Below are positions 34,605 through 45,899 of a DNA stretch of 64,000 nucleotides, piece after piece (the first letter of the stretch is position 1; every line of letters starts with the position of its first letter). Below the pieces are notes generated by a model, which worked only from the letters and a program-made list of their open reading frames with translations, made no database searches and was not told the origin of the DNA. Source of the DNA: Athripsodes cinereus. Lineage: Eukaryota > Arthropoda > Insecta > Trichoptera > Leptoceridae. The DNA lies in the NCBI GenBank assembly GCA_947579605.1, contig OX388314.1, forward strand, positions 372,001-436,000, in the 5' to 3' direction. The translations under genes were made by a program, and so were the position numbers.

Positions 34605-34977
34605 TTATTTATATTTTCAATGTAAAATATACTTCACTCTCAGAACACAGGGGACCTAAGGTCAACTAACATCAATATTTTATTTTAATATTATAATTAT
34701 TATCTCTGCTTTATATTTTATTCTTTGCTTGGATGAGTGAAGTAGAAAGGATGAATAACTCCATTCTATCTAGAAACATAATAAGCAGTGACCCGTGCAA
34801 CTCATCCAGTGAATGAGGAATTTATCAATGAGGTGATAAGGTTATGAAACACCCACCTAGTTAAGATATTAATTTATGAATGAAAAATTGCATCAGTATA
34901 GAATTACTTCATTTATATAATTTTATAATGATTATATATGTAGATGTCATTTATATTGATGTTAATTCATATATACT

Positions 34978-35290
34978 ACCACGGTATATCCAAAAAGTGG
35001 GGTAGCCACCAAACTAAAATAAATACAAGTTGACTTCTCTGTGCTGATAAAAAATTAAGATATTAAAGATGGTATACCTCATCGTCAAACTGTAGATGTT
35101 AAATTTAATATTTGTGATTTTTTAAGAAACATCATCATCATCATCGCTCTCAACGCTCCTCTCAGAAGCACCTCCTCCATTCAGAGCGTCTCTGCGCCAA
35201 TCGCGATTTTAAGAATACCTTCCTTTAACAGGACACTCCAAAACTTAAAGAAAAAAGTGGGAGATCTATTCTTTACCGGGAATTGCAAAG
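34978..35290 (-). repeat. SINE-A copy interrupted by a LINE insertion
   Basis: The 3' part (ACGGTATATCCAAAAAGTGG, GGTAGCCACC) and centre (AAAAAATTAAGATATT, ACCTCATCGTCAAACTGTAG) lie at 34978-35117. The head (AACAGGACACTCCAAAACTT, GTGGGAGATCTATTCTTTAC) lies at 35228-35285. Between them is the LINE tail at 35127-35207, flanked by TTTTAAGAA on both sides. Confidence 0.75.
35127..35207 (-). pseudogene. LINE 3' end with (ATGATG)n tail, inserted in SINE-A
   Basis: The minus strand reads GATTGGCGCAGAGACGCTCT then AATGGAGGAGG and ends in a GATGATGATGATGATG run. One frame gives DWRRDALNGGG, a pattern seen at the end of several arthropod LINE polyproteins. The flanking TTTTAAGAA direct repeat is a plausible target duplication. 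Confidence 0.6.
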
Positions 35291-35379
35291 GATTCTGAAT
35301 TTCTTTAAATTCTAAATCAATCATAATCTTGCAGTGAATTACTGGCTACTTCCCTTTTACTGTAAAAATCTATCCCGAA

Positions 35380-35700
35380 TAACTTATTTATTTATTTTTA
35401 TTTATTTATTTATTTATTCTTTACTGTACATTGATAACAAGCAAATTCACACAAAAATACATTTCAAACAAAGACAATCATACAATCAATATACAGAGGG
35501 TGAGTTTATCGCAGAGGCGCGATTTCTTCCAACTAACCCAATTTCATAAAACTTTCCCATAAAAAAATCTTAAAGAAAGGAAAGAGGAGGTAAAAAGGAG
35601 AAGAATATGTAGGAAAAGGGACTAGGATACAGAAGCCATATTTTGTGTGATAAAATGGTCCTTGACCGCCCGCTTGAAAGCTTGAAGAGTGGGGATATAA
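35380..35700 (-). pseudogene. CR1-like LINE C-terminal remnant with 3' end
   Basis: The minus strand encodes PTLQAFKRAVKDHFIT followed by a stop, the closing block of a CR1-type reverse transcriptase. A 3' untranslated region (GGGTTAGTTGGAAGAAATCG, CACCCTCTGTATATTGATTG, ATCAATGTACAGTAAAGAAT) and an ATAAATAAATA tail at 35385-35420 follow. It is closely related to 42305-42655. Confidence 0.75.
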
Positions 35701-35739
35701 GTGCTTATATAAATATATATATATATTTATATAAGCACA
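35700..35739. repeat. Perfect AT-rich palindrome
   Basis: GTGCTTATATAAATATATAT is followed by its own complement (ATATATTTATATAAGCAC) at 35701-35738. It lies exactly at the junction between the LINE remnant and a SINE-A fragment. Confidence 0.85.
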
Positions 35740-35822
35740 GGGAGGGTAATCGGCATGCTTATTATACGCAGTCAGTCCGCTCGCTACCCCGCATATGGGA
35801 GATGTCGTGATGGTATGGATAG
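35738..35822 (+). repeat. SINE-A 3' end fragment
   Basis: CGGCATGCTTATTATACGCA, CCGCTCGCTACCCCGCATAT and GTCGTGATGGTATGG match the 3' block. Confidence 0.7.
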
Positions 35823-35849
35823 TTATATAGATAATATTTATGTCATGAA

Positions 35850-35935
35850 ATAAATAAAACAAATGTTTTATTCTGCAATGCGATTTATTCAGGAGAGAGA
35901 CGTCTATCATTTTGTTAGGATATTGTCATTTTGGA
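35850..35935 (-). ncRNA. Hammerhead-like motif, family 2 (degenerate)
   Basis: The plus strand has TAAATAAAACAAATGTTTTA, GATTTATTCAGGAGAGAGAC and GTCTATC..TTGTTAGGATATTGTC, as in the family at 18112 and 63180. The minus-strand core is ATGACAA and GATA replaces GAAA, so it is inactive. Confidence 0.35.
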
Positions 35936-35939
35936 TATT

Positions 35940-36640
35940 TAATTTAATTTTATTTTTTTTATTAACCAAGCAAAACATACAGTCCTTTGGTACACATTAT
36001 AAATTAATACATTAAATTCATATTTGACCAGTGTTTATTATAATAGATTTTTGAATATTTATGTACAAATTTACCGGTGAATCTAATTTTTGTAATTAAT
36101 TATTAATTGAAGATTTCGGAGTTACCCCTGTAGCTGATATTACTAAAGCTATTATTATTTGTTTGGATATCGTTTCCTTCTAATCGATTGATGATAATGT
36201 TTGCAAGGCTTTACACGTGCCTCTCTGATTTGTCATCATGTTGATGAGAACATAAGTGGGCAGATGCTACGAGCATTCTATACATATTACTATTTCATTA
36301 TATTTAATCAAACTTCAATCAATCTCAAAAATCAAACAAACTATTTGATATCTTGATACCGAGTATAATATTATTATATTTAATCAAACTACATACTTGA
36401 TATGTTTGTATGGAACATATAAATTCCGCTATTTCGGAGAATCTTTTAATTTGTATCTGATATTAACGTTTACATAGAAGCAAAGTCAATTAGTTATTAT
36501 GCCAACATTTAATATGTACACATGTTTTATCAAAGTATGAATCGTTTAAAAATTAGATAGAATTATTTTTCATACTTTGAGAAATATTTTTTTTATCAAA
36601 AATATTAAATAGCCATCATTTGAAAGTTTAAATACTTAAA
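35940..36640. other. No recognisable feature
   Basis: AT-rich. A short inverted pair CAAAGTATGAATCG / TTTTCATACTTTG near 36532-36582 is the only structure seen. Confidence 0.45.
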
Positions 36641-36644
36641 GATT

Positions 36645-37322
36645 ACATGAAAATTCTTCGAAATACAATTGTTCGAAAAAATAATTATTCGAATTAGCAA
36701 ATCTTCGAATAACATTTGTTCGACTATCAATTATTCGAATTACAATTAATGGAAAGTGAATTGTTCGACAAACATTTGTTAGAAAACCTTATTTATTCGA
36801 ATTATTTTATAATAATCTAAATTCATTTTATTTTGATCTTCAGAAGCAGGTCATATTGACACAATTATATTACGTTTCATTTAAAACTCCAGCCATACCT
36901 CATCCAACTGTGCACGAGTTCATAAGGAACAAATGTTATTTTAGTTTAAGAAAATGAGGCAATTGCGTTCATACCTAATTATAAATAAATTTAAATTATT
37001 TTTCCAAACGCTTGACATTATTTAAATAAATCGATTGCAAACTGAATCGTATTATATAATATAACTTAGCAAGCACGTCACTTTTCGCCGAAAATAGTAG
37101 CAATATTTTCTGTTTTGATAATAAAAATTCGAAGAATTGTGTTTCGGATAATTGTTGTTATCAATATAACGTATGAAAATTCGAACAATTGTGTTTTCTG
37201 ATAATTGTGGATTCGAATAATTGCCATTCGAATAATTGTCATTCGAAAAAAAGTTCATTCGTTCAAATGTTTTTTCGAAGAATTGTCCATTCGAATAATT
37301 GTGATTCGAATAATATTCCTGT
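36645..37322. mobile_element. Non-autonomous DNA element with ATTCGAAT-rich subterminal repeats
   Basis: Ends are diverged inverted repeats of about 33 bp (ACATGAAAATTCTTCGAAA at left; the inverse of ACAGGAATATTATTCGAAT at right). Inside each end the motif ACAATTATTCGAAT recurs every 17-20 bp: about six times in the left 150 bp and about seven times in the right 180 bp, inverted with respect to one another. No ORF is present. The superfamily is unknown. Confidence 0.65.
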
Positions 37323-37327
37323 CACCG

Positions 37328-37392
37328 TTTTCACAATGTAGCATTGTGCAAAAATCAATCAGAAGAAGTGAGAAAGATGTCTGATAGGTTTT
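37328..37392 (+). repeat. Dispersed repeat shared with 39247-39310
   Basis: GTTTTCACAATGTAGCATTG, then CAAAAATCAATCAGAAGAAG and TGAGAAAGATGTC. The second copy has the same order with scattered changes. Element type is unknown. Confidence 0.5.
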
Positions 37393-37399
37393 ATCATCT

Positions 37400-38825
37400 G
37401 CTCGTTATGCCTAGACCCAGTAAAACAAAAATGGTAAATATAGTAAACATTTCTTGCTGATTGGTTGAACTAGCAGCCGCTAAAATATTGAACTTTTTTG
37501 AAAGTAAAACTTTGTTGAAAGTTGAAAGTGAAACGGCGTAATGATGATGGTGAAGAATCTAAAGACATGCAATTTTGTATGAAGGGCATTAGTTTTCCAA
37601 TTATTTGTATTGTTTACCTAATTTATTTCTAAGGATATACAAACATGTTTATGGGACACCAAAGGATATTTGAAGGGACAAAAATATTTTTGCAAATGTT
37701 TACACTTTAAATAAAATTAGACAATGGCCGAATATGAAAACATTATAAAATAAATTAAATACAAGATGACTCGTAAATATCAAATTTAGTAAAATTTGGA
37801 CTAAATAAATAAATCAATTATGACGCATTCGAATCTGATCATTCGTTAAACTGTTTCATTAAATTTTGTCCTGGTGAAACAAATACAGTATAAAAAAATA
37901 GCTATGGATTAACCAGTACCCTGTACAAAAACAAACAAATCACATTTCCCGTTTTATGATCGTATTAAAAAATATTGAAGAAAATTAACAGATTTATTAC
38001 TAGAACTGAAAAAGGGAATTGGCAATAGATTCATATTTGTATTAACAACTAAATCGTGTCGCAGTATATGTAGAGTAGGTGGATATGAAACATGATAACG
38101 TAAAAGCTTGTGTTATTCCAATATTTAACATACACAGGGTAATATATTATATTCTAAATCAGCCAGAGACACAGAGAGAGAAGTAATTATAATATGCTCA
38201 GAGATGTGGGGGTGTGTATGTGTGCCAGCCCTGACTACATAATAATATTATTGTAGTAATTTGTGTATGGAGGTATGGGGTAGTAACGGCGCCATATAGC
38301 CACGTCCAGCGACACTTTATATTTTGTCAATAAATTTGCTTTGTACGCTAAACCCTTTCTGATCGCCGCTATCGTTCATACAATGCGTTGCTGGCCGAGT
38401 AATAATAAAACACGGTAATTTGTATAGTGAGATGAAGCTTTTCATTATTTGGTATAGTAAATAACCTTTTGTGTTTGGGTAGTCCAGCTCACATTCCTCT
38501 CGTATTATTATTATTACTGCAGACGAGTTGGCAGATAAGAGACAATCACACACACACAGAGAGAATAGAAAAGGATTTATGCTGAATTGACATATGAACA
38601 ATAATAACATATATGTCTTAATAATAAAAGTCACTTAGATACATGATGCGTTGTATGATTGACAATTGAATCAATGTTGATATTATTTGATCAAACACTC
38701 CACTTTTATGTTGTCTATGAGCAAATATGAGCGAATACCAAATTAATATATATATATGTTTAGTAATTCTAATGTTTGTACATTCACAAAGTGAAAATTC
38801 ATGATTACAAATATCAATTTTTCTA
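37400..38825. other. No recognisable feature
   Basis: AT-rich; minus-strand frames of 105 and 70 codons at 38317-38830 have no recognisable motif. Confidence 0.45.
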
Positions 38826-38832
38826 AGCACAG

Positions 38833-39136
38833 TTAATTTTTCACTATTTTTTTTAAGAACTTGTGCGCTTTCGTCAAAAGCTCAGTTTGAAATTTTCAAG
38901 AGGATAGATTTAGGGGGTTGTCCGGTTACTCGGAAATGGCAGATCATTGCATCGAGCATTCATTTGATATGCGTGATGTAAGGGTCTTTCCACTCTTTCC
39001 ACTACTATCCCACCCCCTCCTATTCTTCTTTCTTAACTAAGATTTGTATTTTTTCTAAACAGTCCTCTTGAAAATGTCAAACTGAGCTTTTGACGAAAGT
39101 GTCCGAGTTTTGTAAAAACATTAGTGAAAAATTATC
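38833..39136. mobile_element. MITE with about 75-bp terminal inverted repeats
   Basis: The left arm has TAATTTTTCACTATTTTTTT, GCTTTCGTCAAAAGCTCAGT and TTGAAATTTTCAAGAGGA. The right arm is its inverse (TCCTCTTGAAAATGTCAAAC, TGAGCTTTTGACGAAAGTGT, TAGTGAAAAATTA). It is about 300 bp with no ORF. No target duplication could be fixed. Confidence 0.8.
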
Positions 39137-39246
39137 CATGTTAAGAAATATTGATACATATTTGTAATAAATATTTCATAGTACGAGTAAATATCTACCA
39201 GACTACATAATTAGCTATTAATCTAAATTGGATTACTGTGTATATG

Positions 39247-39310
39247 TTTTCACAATGTAAGATAGTACAAAATTGAATCGGATGAAGTGAGAAAAGTGTG
39301 TCAACGCTTA
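39247..39310 (+). repeat. Dispersed repeat shared with 37328-37392
   Basis: GTTTTCACAATGTAAGATAG, CAAAATTGAATCGGATGAAG and TGAGAAAAGTGTG. Confidence 0.5.
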
Positions 39311-39689
39311 GAAAATATTTAAGTGATTACTTTTAGTGTTCTTATATTTTAAACATTTACTTTAGTTTAATGTTCTTTTCAAAACAATTTGATGTTACGT
39401 AAGGGTTATTTAGGAACAATATATATAAAATAAACTTTTGTGATCATATTTAGATTTAAGTCTGGAATGAAAAGTACTAAAAATAAATCGTTTCTTATTA
39501 TAGAAAGATTAAATGTTTTGTTTAAGACAGATTTAATTTTGATTCACATGGTTTAGAGAAATAGGGAAACATGTATTTATATTATGATCACCATACTCCA
39601 TCAAAGGCTATTTTGTACATAGTATTGTGGTATTAAATTCCGAGAAGTTATGTTATTGCAAACAAAAGGTATTTTGTAATATCATTAGG

Positions 39690-41962
39690 AACTTGCTACG
39701 TTATCGTTCACTTTGCTACATCCATGGACGAGCACACAAATTAACACGATATCGTCCCACTAGGACGATCGCATCATTTCATTACATAACAAAATTATCA
39801 AAAGAGAAATTAACAAGAATATTTAAAGAAATGAATTTACATTAATTTACAGTATAAAGTATATAAATTGGCTCAGCCCCCAGCTTCACTACATACATTT
39901 GGCAATGTACGTAAGCGAAACACATAGAAAATTAATTATATTATATAGAGAAAGTTACAATTATATTTGCAAGTAAAACAGATTAATATATTGGCTCAAG
40001 TTCATGTCTAGGGATGATTCTACTTGGTCTGTACAAGAGGAATGCATTGTGTGTGGGTGACAGGTACATACTTCAATTATACCTATTATACTTACGTAAA
40101 GTTCAGAGAATTCTTTATCCTTTGGTTTCGTCATTTTCTTATGGTCATCTTATCAATATAGAATACATATAGGTAAATTAAGCAATAATGTTTCTCCAGT
40201 TTGCATACTCTATATTGCAAAGATTCTACTTATATCCTGTCTTGAGTAGAATCATAGATAAATATCTCCAAGTAAACAATAAAAAATTATATCAAGTGGA
40301 ACAAAGATTATCATAAGTACATCAGACCTTTCCAAGAAAGTGGATATATTATTTCCATCAGTGGAGCCATTCCTTTAACTCTTTGTTGCTTTCATAGTAA
40401 AATAATAGGGTCTTTCATCCATTGGTTGATCAAGGAATTGAACCTTTGTGACATAACTACTCCAAGTATAACTAGGTTATTGGAAGATTATATACAAGGA
40501 GGCGGAGAGATGTACTTTAGTAATATTAAAAGTATTGAATCTACTTGTGGGTATACATATAATGGATTTCAACAGAAAGATAACGTATGGTAAGTGATTC
40601 ACGTTTATTGTGCAAACATATATTACATAACAAGACAGTTATTTTCAAAGTAAATTGGTAGGGAATAACATTCCGTCCAATATACAAAGTTATGAAAGTT
40701 ATACCATATTCGGACTGAGACAATAAAACAAACAATGGCAATTATCAAATACACCATCCTTGGTATTATCAATATAAATCAATACCTGGTTTATCAAGTG
40801 ATTTATAAATATTTAATTGGAATCATTCATTCTTCATTCAAACTCAAAATCTTAAATTATTACACAAAGGAAATTAATATATAGATAGTTCAACGATAAT
40901 ATGAACTTAGTTATGAAAAAATTATCAACATATACCATATACAGTAGTAATATAGTCACTTACAGATAGACAGGCGAGCAGGAGAAGAATAACACAAAGA
41001 CGAGTACGTTATTGATGACGTATTTTGCACTCATAGACGGAAGATGGCAGGATCGTGAAAGAAACATACTCTGACGCTACTATGGCGGTCGCTGGTTATA
41101 CTCAAAGACGTACAGGGGTGTGGTGGTGTCAGAATCTGATAGATCCTGTCCTCAAGACGGAAGAGATCACTACTTCTCAAGAGACATGGGATATCTTATA
41201 CGTTCCTACAATATCCTCAGTGTAAAAGGCAGAAGGCGTCACTATTTCAATAGTCCTTTCAGAAATACTCAGCTAGTCATTTAGTCACTCTTTTGACAAG
41301 GGTATGGACCGGAGAAGTTACTAGAGGATTACCCAGTTCACATTGTAATGCGAGTTATATCGGTAAATCACCGCTATGCGATATACTGACTATCCGAGGT
41401 GAAGCTGTACACGCTGAAGATTTAGAAACACATTCGCAATTTCAATCAAATTCACAATACTGAGAAAGTAGAAAGAACAGTTTATGTGATTGTTCATGAT
41501 TCCTAACATAGAATATTTGTTCAGAAACAATGGATTATCTAATTTCACACGGTTATGAATAATGGCGGCAACAGCAAAAACCACGCCCAAAACCAACATA
41601 TATTATTATACTCAAAACTTCCAAATATATCATTATCACCATTAGAATCGTAGTCTATATATATCTCGAATAGAATATAAGCTTGTCTATAACATTATTC
41701 TGTTTATTAATTACTATTAATTATTAATCGTTATTATTGTTCCTTGATATTGGCGGTATGATTGGTCGCGCACGTAAAACTAACACAGATATTTAAAGTA
41801 CATTATTAACGACACACAATAAGAATTGTTTTACGTACAACAGAGGGCAACACACTTGTTTATCACATTACGAAGTTAAGTACTATTAAATAATTATTGT
41901 TAGTATTATTATTGTGTCGGAGTTACGCACATCGCTGTTCGCGACTAAGGCGGGAAGGGACA
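39690..41962 (-). mobile_element. Long terminal repeat, inverted diverged copy
   Basis: The reverse complement is collinear with the LTR at 2680-4945. The right edge (its 5' end) lies near 41962: the minus strand reads GAAAGAAGGG, a polypurine-like run, then TTTGTCCCTTCCCGCC. The left edge is near 39690, where CGTCCATGGATGTAGC matches CGACCGTTGGACGAAGC of the other copy. The best-conserved block is 40980-41230. The copies differ by many substitutions and small indels, so they come from separate insertions rather than one recent element. Confidence 0.65.
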
Positions 41963-42181
41963 AACCCTTCTTTCGTCCAACCTACGCCATGGTTTGCGGG
42001 TAACTGAATTTGCTTGCAAGCGACGCGAGGACCTCTCGTTGTGTCGACCGTTTTCTTCAACCGTCGTTTTTGGCGCATCGACAAAATCATACGTTTGGCG
42101 TACAAGGTTAGAGAAACACGTGTTAAGGATATGATATTCATAACGTCCAATTATTATTACGAGTGACCCCGTGGACAACAA
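41963..42181 (-). pseudogene. Possible 3' coding remnant of the inverted LTR element
   Basis: This block is GC-rich compared with its surroundings. On the minus strand it is open in two frames, one through RLSREQRCA and one ending RRVCPFPP, up to the presumed polypurine tract. I see no recognisable domain. Its position, directly 5' of an LTR, suggests the end of pol or another retroelement ORF. Confidence 0.3.
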
Positions 42182-42304
42182 ATGAATGTAGGAACATTAG
42201 CCAGTACGAACTTTTCCGCAGCGATTATTTAATGCGTAGCAAACTGGAACAAATATATTATTAGAAAACTGAAAAAAAATCAATGAAAATTTTAGAGAAT
42301 TTCA

Positions 42305-42655
42305 TCATATTTATTAATTATTCTTTACTGCACATTGATAATAAGCATTTTTACAAAGAAATACAATTATTTTAAATACAGTCAATATACAAAGGGTGAG
42401 TTTATTGGGGATGCACGATTTTTTCCAACTAATCCAATTTCATGAAACGTTCATAAAAAAAAACTTAAGAAGAAAGATAGGAGGTACAAGCGAGAAGAAT
42501 AAGTAGGAAAAGGGACTAGGAAACAGATGACAAATTTCGAGTGAGAAAGTGGTCCTCGGCCGCTCGCTTGAAAGCGTGAAGAGTGGGGAGCAACCTTATT
42601 CCAGAAGGAAAACGCTGTTCTGTTGTATTCATGGAGCTTCAATAGCGAGCACCAT
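42305..42655 (-). pseudogene. CR1-like LINE C-terminal remnant with 3' end
   Basis: The minus strand encodes EYNRTAFSFWNKVAP. After a one-base shift it continues PTLHAFKRAAEDHFLT and a stop. This is the LWNxLP to FKRxxKDHL closing block of CR1-type reverse transcriptases. The 3' untranslated region and ATAATTAATAAA tail end near 42310. It is the longest of this sub-family here. Confidence 0.75.
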
Positions 42656-42829
42656 GGACAGAAAATGAATTTGTAAAAAAGTTAGAGTGATGATATACTT
42701 TTCTTTTTTTGCGATTATTTCACTGCTTTTTAGCTAATTAGATCTTATTCTTTTATTATCCATATATCTTAAGAAAATATTGGGTATCAAATCATAGTGG
42801 AATAAATAACAACAACAAAATGATTGATT

Positions 42830-42868
42830 ATCGCTTCTCGGCCTTTTACTTGAGATCAAAGTGCAAAG
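42830..42868 (+). pseudogene. U2 snRNA 5' fragment
   Basis: ATCGCTTCTCGGCCTTTT at 42830 followed by GAGATCAAAGTG corresponds to the highly conserved first 36-38 nucleotides of U2 snRNA (AUCGCUUCUCGGCCUUUU..AAGAUCAAAGUG), with a small change in the stem I side (TTTTACTTGAGAT). Similarity stops before the branch-point-recognition region, so this is a truncated pseudogene. The 5' end is retained and the 3' end lost. Confidence 0.8.
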
Positions 42869-42869
42869 T

Positions 42870-44235
42870 AAGTGATTTACGTAATAATGGTTTTTTGAAA
42901 ATGCATGTTTTGCAATATGATAGTGTCGTTAGGGGTTATTCTGGATTTTGCTTATTTTGTCATTACCAACTTCCAAATGATGGACGGACGGCTTAAAATA
43001 GCTAGAAAATTATATTAATACAAGATAATTAATTTATAACAATAAATTTCCAACTTCAAGTTTATTATTGTAGTCAATATGGACAATAGATAGATATGAA
43101 TAATAATAATTATGACTTAGAATTCTCAGTTTGAAATTTGACAGTCAGACAGACTCCTACAGATTTGCGTCATTAATAAAATAGCAACAGAAATTATAGG
43201 GTATGTACATAAGTTATTTTGTTGAGTACGTAAGTTATTCCGTTGAGTTATTGTTGTTTGTCATTATATCCGAAATTGTTAGATGACTGAGGCCGGACTG
43301 AAAGTGTTAAAGTTAACAAAGCAATTTGTCTGTTGGATCGTGTTACAAATATAATCGTTGTTATATTAGGTTCTCTGTATTACTACTTCTACCAATACTA
43401 CTCTTACACCCTACTGTGATAAACCAAACACATCTCCCTAACATATTAATTATTAGTGTATAATATAATTTATTATTAATTACTTCGCTTGTTCATAATA
43501 ACTAATCAAATAATTATTAATCGATACAAATTATTTAATACTTGCACACATTGTAAAATTCCTTCCCTTGACATTAAATATTTTGTTCAATTAATGCCTT
43601 CGTTTGTGTACCTTCTTCCGGTGTATTTTACCTATGTACACAATATGTGTTAGCTAATTTAATCTAGAAAATTTAATCTCAAAGGTGCGCGTGTTTCTGA
43701 AGAATGGAGAAATAATTCTGTACCTGAGAGCCATTTAGTCTTAAGTACTAAAATTTCATCATAAAATCCAATTTTTTAATCGAAAAAATCTCAACATTTT
43801 ACTAGTAATAAGCTGTATATAGTATGTCGCATAGTAATGCGCACTTCAATTATTATGACCCTAAGCATTTCTGTACATAGGACTCACGACTATTGTGTTA
43901 TTTCCGCATTTTTTGTAAATTTGCCATTTTTGTCAAAAATGCACTTGAGTCCTAATGGTACAGAATTATATATATTATGTAAGTACGTTTATATGAAAAA
44001 TTCAGTTAAGATTCAACAATATAGAGAAAAAGAGCAATGGCTGAAAATTATGAAATTTTCTTAATATCTCTTTAGCAACCAAAGAAATGATTAAAAAAAA
44101 TCACCTTTAGCACACATACGAGTAGCACCTACACTAAAAACGTCCTGCAAGCAATTATATCGTATCTTGTAAATATAAATTCATTTCAAACTATTTTATT
44201 GTGTTTTTAATTACTAATACTTCCATACAATCAAG
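42870..44235. other. No recognisable feature
   Basis: AT-rich; a 75-codon frame at 43837-44064 has no motif. Confidence 0.45.
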
Positions 44236-44477
44236 GTTTATCCCATATGTGGTGTAGCCAATATACCATCTGGATTCAATAATCATGCAAACTGTCCTCT
44301 CGATGCAAACAAAAAAATTAAGACATTCATGATGAGTAACAAACCTCATCGCTAAATTTAAGGCGTAAAATGTCTTCATTTTTTCGAACACCTGCCTTTT
44401 ACAGGAACTCGAAAACTTACGGAAAATAGTGACAGACCAATATTGTTCTTTAAAGTATGCTCCACGGTATTTTTACT
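44236..44477 (-). repeat. SINE-A, nearly full length
   Basis: Minus orientation: tail region CCCATATGTGGTGTAGCC, then CATGCAAACTGTCCTCTCGA, AAACCTCATCGCTAAATTTA, CACCTGCCTTTTACAGGAAC and the head CAATATTGTTCTTTAAAGTA..GCTCCACGG. The tail ends without the (TATAG)n run. Confidence 0.85.
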
Positions 44478-44600
44478 AATTTTCTTCGCTCGCCTGTCTC
44501 TGTCGCTGACCTGTTCAGAGCAGCACAGGACAGGGAGGTTTTCGCCGGAGTGATCGCCAACGTCGGGGGGACCTGACACGGCACAGAAAGTAGAAGAAGA
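44478..44600 (+). pseudogene. LINE-1 family last-exon fragment
   Basis: The plus frame reads RSPVSVADLFRAAQDREVFA followed by GVIANVGGT and a stop, then CAGAAAGTAGAAGAAGA. It corresponds to the final residues of the LINE-1 polyprotein (compare LFRAVQNR at 29240). Confidence 0.7.
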
Positions 44601-44604
44601 TCTT

Positions 44605-45650
44605 CGCTTATCCCATACATTATTTAGAGGCGACATATCTTTAGGTTAGTGAGAGGAATATTAAAGATGAATAATATATAATATTAAATAAATTTTATAA
44701 AAAAAAAAATGTTCTTACAAATATATAACGAGTATTTCACATGACTGGTAGATTCTAAATACCCGGTACATTATTCTAATAAGACTTTTGATTTGATTCT
44801 GCGAAGGTTCCGCATATGATTAACAACCTCGCTAATGATTTTGATGTTGTGGGTTTGGTCACACTATAATCGGCAAGTCATTTTATACGTTTGTGAAGCC
44901 TTCGAGGAAACCACACAAACATGAGAAATACCTATTTTTAATTTTGTCCAAATGTATAGTGAATGTTATTGACAAAGGGTAGAAACTTGATAGTTGTTTA
45001 AATTGATTTTGTTGAATATAGAATACAGATGACTTTCATCAACTTCCGCCCACATTTATATTTTAAATGGAAGAATGTGTAAAGTCTGTTCAACGAGAAG
45101 CTGCAATTGTCCACGTGAACAATTCTGAGAACGTTTAGTACATCCAGGCAAATTTTAATAAAAGGCTGTTTCTTCTACTCCGTATTTTTTTAAATAGCTT
45201 TTAAATGACTGTACCCTTTTTATAAAGTCACTAACGATCACGCGTCTATAATTAAAAGTTTGTTTTTGAAACCTTACAAAAGGTATTTTCATGGCAATTG
45301 TGTAAATTATCTTTCCATATATATTGAAATAACCCTTTCTACTTTTTGTTAAAAAAATATTTACCAACACATTCAAAATAAATTGCTAAAACGAAATACA
45401 TTGTATGAAATAGCGGCGACACGAAAAAATCACCTTAGTTTTTATTGTACATTAGAGATATTTTTTTGTACTTCTTTTCGAATAGAACCGTATTTTATTA
45501 TTTGACAGTGAATATTAGATACTAGCCGTGAAACATCATAGTGGAAATTTGGGCGCAAATCAAAAATGAGGTTTCGGCGAAGAATAAATTTTTTAAACTT
45601 CTTGAGGTTTAGCTGAAAAGACTGGCTGAGAATAGGGAGGAATGGAGAAG
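44605..45650. other. No recognisable feature
   Basis: AT-rich; nothing recognised. Confidence 0.5.
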
Positions 45651-45654
45651 AAAA

Positions 45655-45712
45655 ACCAAACTCGTTGCAGACCAATCCAACGGATTGTAACTCATTACAT
45701 ATACAGAAGTTC
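45655..45712. repeat. Short dispersed repeat shared with 18520-18575
   Basis: ACTCGTTGCAGACCAATCCA then ACGGATTGTAACTCATTA; see the partner entry. Confidence 0.5.
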
Positions 45713-45714
45713 TC

Positions 45715-45890
45715 TGTCCATTCCAGCTCTTCTTAACACTCCTACATTTGTGATCCTATCAGTCCAAGGAATACGAAGCATTCTTTCATGAAGCCACGTT
45801 TTAAATGCTTCTAATCGATTAACGTATTTATTTTTCGAGTCAAGGGTCTCAAAACGGTAAAGCAATACATACCGTACATATATTTTTTAT
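45715..45890 (-). pseudogene. LINE-1 family reverse transcriptase fragment
   Basis: The minus strand reads ETLDSKNKYVNRLEAFKTWL then HERMLRIPWTDRITNVGVLR and RAGMDRE. This is the stretch preceding KxxKxxYxGHxxR in the same polyprotein family (compare QRRILRISWTD at 28981). There is no stop inside about 50 codons, but both ends are truncated. Confidence 0.75.
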
Positions 45891-45899
45891 CAGACCACT

